Assembly (NCBI GenBank): GCA_023413015.1 | Contig: JAEZQR010000321.1 | Span: 1-12,106 of the forward strand | Direction of reading: 5' to 3' | Source of the DNA: Pseudomonadota bacterium | GTDB lineage: Bacteria > Pseudomonadota > Alphaproteobacteria > Sphingomonadales > Sphingomonadaceae | Length of the DNA stretch: 12,106 nucleotides | Part shown: positions 7,035-12,106 of the stretch, one piece after another | How positions within the stretch are numbered: the stretch's first letter is position 1 | Layout: each line of letters starts with the position of its first letter | The notes under the pieces: generated by a model | The model's input: only the letters and a program-made list of their open reading frames with translations | Told to the model about the DNA's origin: nothing | The model's database searches: none | Position numbers and translations under genes: made by a program

Positions 7035-7847
7035 CTAGCCGAAGGGAACGATCCTGTTGTCGATGTCATGGCCGATGTCGGCATGGCCGAGCCAAGCGAT
7101 CCCGGCGCGTTCGCACCAATCGCGCGCCACCTGCTCCTCGGTGCGGCCGAAATCGGGATCGTTGTCCGGGATGGCGCTGCAGCGGCCGAGCTTCAGGCCC
7201 GCGATGCCGCGAACCGCTGGGTTCGAGGTGATGTGGAATAGATGCCGGTCGATTCGGTACATATATTCCCCGACCTCCTCGAGCATGAGGATGTGGCCGG
7301 CGAGGTCGGGTTGCCACGGCGTGCCGAGCAGCTGGCTGAAGATCGTGATGTTGAACGCCGCCGTCGGCGTACCGCTGCCCACCGTCGGCTCGACCGCGGA
7401 CGCATCGCGTCGCGCCAGCCAGGCCAAGGCACGTGTCACCGCCGCCTCGCCGCCGTCCCGGGCGATATCCTGCGGCATCGGCCCATGCGCCACCTGTTCG
7501 AAGCCCGCACCATAAAGCGCACCGAGCAGGAACCCGCCGTCGCTGTAGCCAAGATAGGTCTTGGCGCGCGCCGCATCGCTCATGGCCGGCAGTACCTCGG
7601 CCAGCAGCCGGTTGGCGCCGTAGCCGCCGCGCGCAAACCACAGCGCGTCGTACATTGGATCATTTGCGCATTCGACGAACGCGGCCGCGCGGGCCGCATC
7701 CGGCCCGGCGAAATGCCCCTCCGACAGGAAGCATTGCGGATGGAAGACGAGCTCGACGTCGGGCGCGACTTGCGCCGCGAGCGCGGTCACCCGTTCGACT
7801 GTTTCGGGCGGGATGCGACAAGACGGCGCTACGACGGCAATCCTCAT
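7035..7847 (-). CDS. S66-family LD-carboxypeptidase (murein tetrapeptide carboxypeptidase-like)
   Basis: This 270-residue protein carries the S66 peptidase signatures. W-F-A-R-G-G-Y-G-A-N-R-L-L (70-82) is the conserved R-G-G-Y-G block. Y-L-G-Y-S-D (98-103) gives the nucleophile Ser102. M-L-E-E-V-G-E (188-194) provides the catalytic Glu (190 or 191). G-H-D-I-D-N-R-I-V-P-F-G (259-270) provides His260, seven residues before the terminal P-x-G as in LdcA. These cytoplasmic enzymes remove the terminal D-Ala from murein tetrapeptides during wall recycling; some relatives self-process microcin C. At 270 residues it is shorter than typical LdcA (about 300-310), mainly at the C-terminal side. No signal peptide is seen. 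It is divergent, with a 50-base gap, from a MurC/Mpl-like ligase gene, a natural partner because Mpl reuses the tripeptide that LdcA makes. Confidence 0.86.
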   Translation of the reverse strand: MRIAVVAPSCRIPPETVERVTALAAQVAPDVELVFHPQCFLSEGHFAGPDAARAAAFVECANDPMYDALWFARGGYGANRLLAEVLPAMSDAARAKTYLGYSDGGFLLGALYGAGFEQVAHGPMPQDIARDGGEAAVTRALAWLARRDASAVEPTVGSGTPTAAFNITIFSQLLGTPWQPDLAGHILMLEEVGEYMYRIDRHLFHITSNPAVRGIAGLKLGRCSAIPDNDPDFGRTEEQVARDWCERAGIAWLGHADIGHDIDNRIVPFG

Positions 7848-7897
7848 CTGCGCTGGCTCCGGTTGCGCGAGGTGATGCCGCTCCCTAGGGTCCCCGC

Positions 7898-9301
7898 ATG
7901 ATTCAGGGCAAAGAGTTTTTCTTCTGCGGCGTCGGCGGCAGCGGCATGGCGCCGCTTGCGCTCATCGTTCGGTCACGGGGCGGCAAGGTGGGCGGATCGG
8001 ACCGTGCGTTTGACCAAGGACGCACGCCGCAGAAGTTCGCCTATCTCGAAAGCCGTGGCATCGCGCTTGCCCCGCAGGACGGCACCGGCCTCGATAGCCC
8101 CGAGCAGACGCTGGTGGTGTCCGCCGCCGTTGAGGAGAGCATCCCCGACGTTCAGGCCGCGCGTCGCGTCGGCGCGCCGATCATGACGCGGGCCGCGCTG
8201 CTAGCCGAACTGTTCAACACGGCGCGCGTGCGGATCGGCGTCGGCGGGACGAGCGGCAAGTCGACCACGACCGGCATGATCGGCTGGATCCTGCACGCGG
8301 CGGGGCTGGCCCCGACCGTGATGAACGGGGCGGACATGAAGAATTTCGTGACGCCCGATGCCCCCTTTGCCAGCGCGCTGACCGGCACGGGCGACGCCTT
8401 CGTAAGCGAGATCGACGAGAGCGACGGCTCGATCGCCTTGTTCCAGCCGCAGATCGCCGTCGTCAGCAACATCTCGCTCGACCACAAGTCGATGGAGGAA
8501 CTGCGCACGCTGTTCGGTGACTTCGTCGCCATGGCGGAGAGGGCCGTCCTCAACCTCGACAACGAAGAGACCGCAACGCTGGCGGCAAGCCAGCCGGCCG
8601 AAAAGACTATCACCTATAGCCTTGGCAATCCTCAGGCCGACCTGATGGCGCGCAACGCGACGCTGGCGCCCGACGGCATCGCCTTCGATGTCGTTGAGCG
8701 TACGACCGGCGCGACCGCGCACGTCCGGCTGCGGACGCCCGGCCTGCACAATGCCTCGAACGCGCTGGCCGCGCTCGCCGCCGCCCGCGCCGCGGGTGTC
8801 GGTCTCGTCCAGGCAGCAGAAGCACTCGGCGGCTTCCAGGGAATCCGGCGGCGCATGGACGTGGTCGGTAAGCGCGGCGGCGTGACCGTCATCGACGACT
8901 TCGGGCACAATCCCGACAAGATCGCGGCGACACTCGATACGCTCCACGCGTTTCCGGGCCGCCTGCTGGTGATGTTCCAGCCGCACGGCTACGGGCCGCT
9001 GCGCCTGATGAAGGACGCGTTCGTCGACACCTTCGCGACCAAGCTCGCGCCCGACGACCTGCTGTTGATGCCCGAACCCGTCTATTTCGGCGGCACCGTC
9101 GACCGCTCGATCGGCTCGAATGCCATTACCGAAGCTGTGACCGCGCGTGCCCGTCACGCCGAGGTGCTGCCCGATCGCGCCGCCTGCGGCGACAGGCTCG
9201 TCGAGTTGGCCCGTCCGGGCGACCGCATCATCGTGATGGGCGCTCGCGACGACACTTTGTCGACCTTCGCTGCAGAGCTTCTGAGCCGGTTGCCGGCCTA
9301 G
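7898..9301 (+). CDS. MurC/Mpl-family Mur ligase (putative UDP-MurNAc:peptide ligase)
   Basis: This 467-residue, three-domain ATP-dependent amide ligase begins with the nucleotide-sugar domain, F-F-C-G-V-G-G-S-G-M (8-17). The P-loop is G-T-S-G-K-S-T-T-T (117-125). S-E-I-D-E-S-D-G-S (170-178) and S-N-I-S-L-D-H (190-196) are ATP/Mg-binding segments. H-N-A-S-N-A-L-A-A-L (284-293) and D-D-F-G-H-N-P (333-339) mark the central and C-terminal domains. MurC adds L-Ala to UDP-MurNAc; Mpl adds the recycled tripeptide. The P-loop is G-T-S-G-K-S, not the usual G-T-H-G-K-T, and D-D-F-G-H-N-P replaces D-D-Y-G-H-H-P. This suggests a divergent paralogue rather than the housekeeping MurC, usually encoded in the division and cell wall cluster. 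The neighbouring LD-carboxypeptidase favours an Mpl-like role. The ATG lies behind a weak AGGG; the upstream gap is 50 bases. Confidence 0.85.
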   Translation: MIQGKEFFFCGVGGSGMAPLALIVRSRGGKVGGSDRAFDQGRTPQKFAYLESRGIALAPQDGTGLDSPEQTLVVSAAVEESIPDVQAARRVGAPIMTRAALLAELFNTARVRIGVGGTSGKSTTTGMIGWILHAAGLAPTVMNGADMKNFVTPDAPFASALTGTGDAFVSEIDESDGSIALFQPQIAVVSNISLDHKSMEELRTLFGDFVAMAERAVLNLDNEETATLAASQPAEKTITYSLGNPQADLMARNATLAPDGIAFDVVERTTGATAHVRLRTPGLHNASNALAALAAARAAGVGLVQAAEALGGFQGIRRRMDVVGKRGGVTVIDDFGHNPDKIAATLDTLHAFPGRLLVMFQPHGYGPLRLMKDAFVDTFATKLAPDDLLLMPEPVYFGGTVDRSIGSNAITEAVTARARHAEVLPDRAACGDRLVELARPGDRIIVMGARDDTLSTFAAELLSRLPA

Positions 9302-9401
9302 CTTTCCCGCATCGCAGCCGATTCCGGCAACGCTACGCCAGCCCCATGCGGCGCACCGCCCGCCGTAGGCAGGCAATACCGGCAGGATCGGCCATCCACG
9401 C

Positions 9402-9581
9402 TTATTCTGCGGGAACGCGCCTTGTGTATGGCTCGTACCATCTGCCGTCAGGGCCGCAGCCGCCGCGGGATCGCCGCTCGTAGCCGGAGGTATAGCGCGG
9501 GTGGCCACCGGGACCCGTGCTTTCCCGATGCCCGCAATAATCCCCACGCCGGAAAACGCATCCGCGACACTCGTACGACAT
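9402..9581 (-). CDS. possible small Cys-rich protein (59 residues), zinc-knuckle-like
   Basis: A complete 59-residue reading frame lies in an otherwise empty gap on the minus strand. It starts M-S-Y-E-C-R-G-C-V-F and ends R-W-Y-E-P-Y-T-R-R-V-P-A-E before TAA. Cys5, Cys8, Cys16 and His18 give CX2C-X7-CXH, a possible zinc-binding knuckle; a fourth Cys is at 42. The rest is rich in Gly, Arg and Tyr. GGGGGAA precedes the ATG by a few bases, a passable ribosome site. The amino acid content (six Tyr, four Cys, two Arg-rich runs) is unlike the Arg/Ala/Ser-only chains of typical shadow frames in this DNA. G/C at third positions is lower than in neighbouring genes, so it may be spurious or acquired. 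It is divergent from the ZIP transporter gene, with 161 bases between starts. No function is claimed. Confidence 0.42.
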   Translation of the reverse strand: MSYECRGCVFRRGDYCGHRESTGPGGHPRYTSGYERRSRGGCGPDGRWYEPYTRRVPAE

Positions 9582-9742
9582 TACAATTCCCCCGCACGCC
9601 GAACGCTTGCGTCGACGCTTCAGCGGAGAATTTCACTTCGCGGTACCCATGGCAATGGTCCTGTGGAGGCTGGCCTCATGGGGAACCGCCGGCATGTGGC
9701 AGTGTTCAGCCCACTCTCAACCTGTCGCGTAGGACTGCCGGA
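9582..9742. other. divergent intergenic region
   Basis: These 161 bases separate the possible 59-residue gene (minus) from the ZIP transporter gene (plus). The EcfG-like promoter lies in the right half. A short inverted repeat, GAGGC-TG-GCCTC at 9666-9677, sits just before it; its tight turn makes a stable hairpin unlikely. I found no match by eye to a cobalamin or manganese riboswitch, and no recognisable Zur-type palindrome. Confidence 0.4.
9682..9706 (+). promoter_or_regulatory. EcfG-like promoter for the ZIP transporter
   Basis: GGAAC (9682-9686), 16 bases, TGTT (9703-9706): the same two elements and spacing as the site at 7006-7030. It ends 36 bases before the GTG start chosen for the ZIP gene, a sensible leader length, and lies in a gap without convincing plus-strand coding. 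This also supports the GTG start. Confidence 0.55.
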
Positions 9743-10522
9743 GTGGACGGATCGCCTATCCTGCTTGGAACCGGCGCGAGCCTCGCGGCCGGGCTGGCAA
9801 CCGGGCTCGGTGCGCTGCCGGTGCTGGGCATCCGGCGGCCGAGCCGGCAACAGCAGAACGTCCTCCTCGGCTTTGCTGCGGGCGTCATGCTGGCTGCCTC
9901 CTTCTTCTCGCTGATCCTGCCGGCGATCGAGGCGGCCGAGCATGGCGGCGCGGGGCGCATCGGGGCAGCGGCCACGGTCACGACCGCGGTCCTGCTTGGC
10001 GCGCTGTGCCTGTCGCTGCTCAGCCGCTTCGCGCCGGTCGATCACCTCGTCATCGGGCGCGCGGGCGTGGGAGCGGACCTGCTGCGGCGGGTCTGGCTGT
10101 TCGTGGCCGCGATCACGCTGCACAACTTCCCCGAAGGTCTGGCGGTCGGTGTGAGCTTCGGCGACGAGAGTCTCGGCACCGGCCCGACGACGGCGCTCGG
10201 CATCGGTCTCCAGAACATGCCCGAAGGACTTGCGGTGGCGGTATCGCTCCTGCCGCTGGGCTATTCGCGGGCGCGCGCCGCGGCGCTGGCGCTGGCGACC
10301 GGGCTCGTCGAGCCGATAGGCGCGTTCCTCGGCTCGGCGGCGGTCGCCGCCTCGATCGCGCTTCTGCCCTGGGGAATGGGGTGGGCGGCAGGTGCCATGA
10401 TCTACATCGTCGCTTCGGAGATCATCCCGGAGGCGCACAACGGCGGCCAACATGTGCCCGCGACATCGGCCCTGATAATCGGCCTTGCGGCGATGATGTT
10501 CCTAGACGTCACGCTCAGCTGA
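9743..10522 (+). CDS. ZIP-family divalent metal transporter (GufA-like)
   Basis: This inner-membrane protein of 259 residues should import zinc or a related divalent metal. It has about eight hydrophobic segments. The ZIP signatures are H-N-F-P-E-G (127-132) in the fourth segment and Q-N-M-P-E-G (157-162) in the fifth; His127, Asn128, Glu131, Gln157, Asn158 and Glu161 are candidate metal ligands. Glu190 and E-I-I-P-E (226-230) lie in later segments. The loop before the fourth segment is short and not His-rich. The frame stays open upstream to 9422, but that extension is Arg/Ser-rich and unlike a transporter. I chose the GTG at 9743, with AGGA at 9731-9734 and an EcfG-like promoter 36 bases before it; this gives the usual length. 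Metal and direction cannot be fixed from sequence. Confidence 0.88.
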   Translation: MDGSPILLGTGASLAAGLATGLGALPVLGIRRPSRQQQNVLLGFAAGVMLAASFFSLILPAIEAAEHGGAGRIGAAATVTTAVLLGALCLSLLSRFAPVDHLVIGRAGVGADLLRRVWLFVAAITLHNFPEGLAVGVSFGDESLGTGPTTALGIGLQNMPEGLAVAVSLLPLGYSRARAAALALATGLVEPIGAFLGSAAVAASIALLPWGMGWAAGAMIYIVASEIIPEAHNGGQHVPATSALIIGLAAMMFLDVTLS

Positions 10523-10698
10523 CGGGCCCCTGCCGGGCGGGAGCGGAAAAACCCGAACCGTCTGCCCCGGCTCCAGCCCGGCCGATCCCGATGGGCGCGG
10601 AGGCCTGCAACCCGGCATGGGGGACGTTCGGTTAGTCTCCCCGCGCCTGCACTTCGCGCGGCTCCCATGATCAGGACCAAGCCAGACGGAGGCCGACC
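10523..10698. other. intergenic region before manganese catalase
   Basis: This GC-rich stretch of 176 bases follows the ZIP gene stop. It should hold the catalase promoter, but I see no GGAAC element in it, only GGGAC near 10622 without a matching -10. GGAGG at 10688-10692 is the catalase ribosome site. No convincing small reading frame or clear terminator was found. Confidence 0.4.
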
Positions 10699-11592
10699 AT
10701 GTTCGTGCACAACAAGAATCTCATGTACACCGTTCGCGTGTCGGAGCCGAACCCGGCGCTCGCGACCCTCATGCTCGAGCAGTTCGGCGGCCCGCAGGGC
10801 GAGCTGGCGGCCGCCATGCGCTACTTCACCCAGGCGCTCGCCGAGGACGATCCCGGCCGCAAGGACATGCTGATGGACATCGCGACCGAGGAGCTGAGCC
10901 ACCTCGAGGTGATCGGCTCGATCGTCGCCATGCTCAACAAGGGGATCAAGGGCCAGCTCGCTGAAGCCAGCATGGAGGAGGCCGAGCTCTACCGCGAGAT
11001 CAACCAAGGCGGCGAGAGCCACACGACCTCGATCCTCTACGGCGGCGCGACCGCGCTGGTGAATTCGGCCGGCGTGCCCTGGACGGCCGCCTACATCGAC
11101 TCGATCGGCGATCCGACCTGCGACCTGCGCTCGAACATCGCCGCCGAGGCGCGCGCCAAGATCGTCTACGAGCGGTTGATCAATGTGACGGATGATCCCG
11201 GCGTCAAGGACGCGCTGGGCTTCCTGATGACCCGCGAGGTCGCGCACCAGAAGTCGTTCGAGAAGGCGCTCTACGCCATCAAGGACAATTTCCCGCCGGG
11301 CAAGCTGGCGGCGATGCCGCAGTTCGCCGACAAATATTACAACATGTCACAAGGCGACGGCGACATGACCGGGCCGTGGAACAGCGGCGATCAGTGGGAG
11401 AAGATTGACGAGCAGCGCGGCGCGGTCGACGGTGGCGACGGGCAGGCGACGGTCGGGCTGTCCTCGGATGACCTTGATGCGGTCACCAACATGGCTGCCC
11501 GGACCCGGTCCGATCCGCGGTCGAACCCCGTGACCGGTGCCGACCTCGGTGCCGGGCCCGGCGCCGGCCGCACGACGCCCGTGGTTCACTGA
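10699..11592 (+). CDS. manganese catalase
   Basis: This 297-residue cytoplasmic enzyme breaks hydrogen peroxide down to water and oxygen with a dimanganese centre. The ferritin-like four-helix fold supplies the ligands: Glu35 in G-P-Q-G-E-L-A, Glu65 and His68 in T-E-E-L-S-H-L-E, Glu150 in I-A-A-E-A-R, and His183 in R-E-V-A-H-Q-K-S-F. This is the set known from Lactobacillus and Thermus enzymes. V-H-N-K-N-L-M-Y at the start is typical of the family. Residues from about 225 form an Asp/Gly/Thr-rich, probably flexible tail, longer than in the 266-residue Lactobacillus enzyme. GGAGG precedes the ATG by six bases. It is probably a single-gene unit, ended by the hairpin at 11598-11625. The ZIP transporter upstream could help supply metal, but that link is inference. 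Confidence 0.95.
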   Translation: MFVHNKNLMYTVRVSEPNPALATLMLEQFGGPQGELAAAMRYFTQALAEDDPGRKDMLMDIATEELSHLEVIGSIVAMLNKGIKGQLAEASMEEAELYREINQGGESHTTSILYGGATALVNSAGVPWTAAYIDSIGDPTCDLRSNIAAEARAKIVYERLINVTDDPGVKDALGFLMTREVAHQKSFEKALYAIKDNFPPGKLAAMPQFADKYYNMSQGDGDMTGPWNSGDQWEKIDEQRGAVDGGDGQATVGLSSDDLDAVTNMAARTRSDPRSNPVTGADLGAGPGAGRTTPVVH

Positions 11593-11597
11593 CCTTC

Positions 11598-11625
11598 GGC
11601 TCCGCCCGACGGATCGGGCGGAGCC
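11598..11625. terminator. hairpin between convergent genes, likely bidirectional terminator
   Basis: A perfect 11-base-pair stem (11598-11608 with 11615-11625, GGCTCCGCCCG and its complement) encloses the loop ACGGAT. It begins 5 bases after the catalase stop and lies 20 bases from the stop of the convergent CPBP gene. No T-run follows on either strand, so it may act with a factor or as an RNA-stabilising hairpin rather than a classical intrinsic terminator. Confidence 0.7.
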
Positions 11626-11645
11626 TCCACGCACGGCTCGCGGCC

Positions 11646-12106
11646 TCAGAAGAAGCTGTTGCCGAGGTTGATGAGGTTGTGCGCGGCGATGGCCGGGTGT
11701 ACGCTGCCGGTCCGCTGGCGGATCCACAGCAGCCCGAAGCCAAGCGCGCCGGTAAGCGCAAACCCAGCCGGGTCGAACCGGATCGCGCCGTCGGTGACCG
11801 CCAGCCCGTGGCCGGCGGCAAAGATAAAAGTGACGATGAGGGCTGCTGGCCCCATCGGCGCCCCGAGGAGCGACCAGCGCTCGCGGAACGCCCGCATCAG
11901 GAGCGTCAGGAATAGCCCCCGGAAGAACAACTCCTCGTCCAGCCCCGGCATCAGCGCCTGGAAGACCAGCCGCTCGGGTGACAGGTCGCGGCCGTCGTTC
12001 GCCCACATCTCCATGCCCCAGGCCAGCGCGCAGACGAGCGCGAGGCCGACAAGCGCCGGACCGGCGCTGTCCGGCTTCAGACGGAGCCGCAGCCCGACCT
12101 CCTCGC
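11646..12106 (-). CDS. CPBP-family intramembrane metalloprotease (CAAX protease/Abi type), C-terminal part
   Basis: The gene enters from the right edge on the minus strand, and about 152 residues up to the stop are present. The three family motifs are visible: E-E-L-F-F-R (the E-E-x-x-x-R motif, encoded near 11919-11936), F-A-A-G-H, and H-N-L-I-N-L-G-N close to the C-terminus. The Glu, His and Asn residues form the metal-binding active site within the membrane. Hydrophobic segments alternate with short charged loops. Homologues include the eukaryotic CAAX prenyl protease Rce1 and bacterial immunity-type proteins; substrates in proteobacteria are mostly unknown. The frame is open to the window edge, so the Met at 12014 is probably not the start. 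It converges on manganese catalase across a strong hairpin. Confidence 0.88.
   Translation of the reverse strand, partial: EEVGLRLRLKPDSAGPALVGLALVCALAWGMEMWANDGRDLSPERLVFQALMPGLDEELFFRGLFLTLLMRAFRERWSLLGAPMGPAALIVTFIFAAGHGLAVTDGAIRFDPAGFALTGALGFGLLWIRQRTGSVHPAIAAHNLINLGNSFF

Noticed and set aside
9326..9370. Possible terminator after the Mur ligase from a CTACG/CGTAG inverted repeat
   Set aside because: The stem is only 5 base pairs with a loop of about 25 bases and no T-run.
9412..9436. GGAAC at 9412-9416 with CGTA 17 bases later, a third EcfG-like site on the plus strand
   Set aside because: The -10 is imperfect, and no gene start follows within 300 bases; it points into the possible minus-strand gene.
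8201..9547. 448-residue open frame on the minus strand opposite the Mur ligase
   Set aside because: It shadows a gene with clear Mur ligase motifs and has no recognisable domain of its own.
9448..9636. 62-residue minus-strand frame overlapping the proposed 59-residue gene
   Set aside because: Its composition is that of a shadow frame (R-L-R-A-A-I-P-R-R-L-R-P end); the overlapping 59-residue frame has a better start context and metal-ligand pattern.
9422..9742. N-terminal extension of the ZIP transporter from a TTG at 9422
   Set aside because: The added 107 residues are Arg/Ser/Pro-rich and unlike a transporter; a GTG with a ribosome site and a promoter-like element fits the family length better.
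9582..9742. Possible riboswitch before the ZIP gene
   Set aside because: I saw no conserved cobalamin or manganese riboswitch core; the promoter-like element leaves a leader of only about 30 bases.

Overview
The window reads like the chromosome of a GC-rich alphaproteobacterium, most likely a sphingomonad. That is inferred from the high GC at third codon positions, the CgeB-type glycosyltransferase, and two sites resembling the GGAAC-N16-cGTT promoters of the alphaproteobacterial general stress sigma factor EcfG. No species can be named from sequence alone. I see no rRNA, tRNA, CRISPR array, insertion sequence or phage gene.

Region A (1-5162, plus strand) is a tight sugar-nucleotide and surface-polysaccharide operon: the end of a CgeB-like glycosyltransferase, a UDP-glucuronate decarboxylase (UDP-xylose synthase) homologue, a dual-specificity phosphatase, a 594-residue protein that looks like a phosphoribosyltransferase fold joined to an aminoglycoside-phosphotransferase-like kinase fold, and UDP-glucose 6-dehydrogenase. 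The dehydrogenase makes UDP-glucuronate, the decarboxylase turns it into UDP-xylose or a related pentose, and the glycosyltransferase is a likely user of the product. The phosphatase and the fusion protein overlap by one base, and the fusion overlaps the dehydrogenase gene. They are therefore probably made together and may control or extend the pathway. This pair is the most interesting content of the window.

Region B (5108-7037, minus strand) is a compact operon of a 72-residue hydrophilic protein, an alpha/beta hydrolase and an RNase Z-like metallo-hydrolase, with gaps of 3-4 bases. An EcfG-like promoter stands directly before it. The last gene converges on and overlaps the dehydrogenase gene.

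Region C (7035-9301) holds a divergent pair: a short S66 LD-carboxypeptidase (minus) and a MurC/Mpl-family Mur ligase (plus). Together they fit murein peptide recycling.

Region D (9302-12106) holds a possible 59-residue Cys-rich protein (minus), a ZIP metal transporter with a GTG start and its own EcfG-like promoter, a manganese catalase, a strong hairpin between convergent genes, and the C-terminal part of a CPBP-family membrane protease that runs off the right edge. Stress-type promoters, a manganese catalase and a metal transporter suggest that the right half is partly a stress-response neighbourhood.
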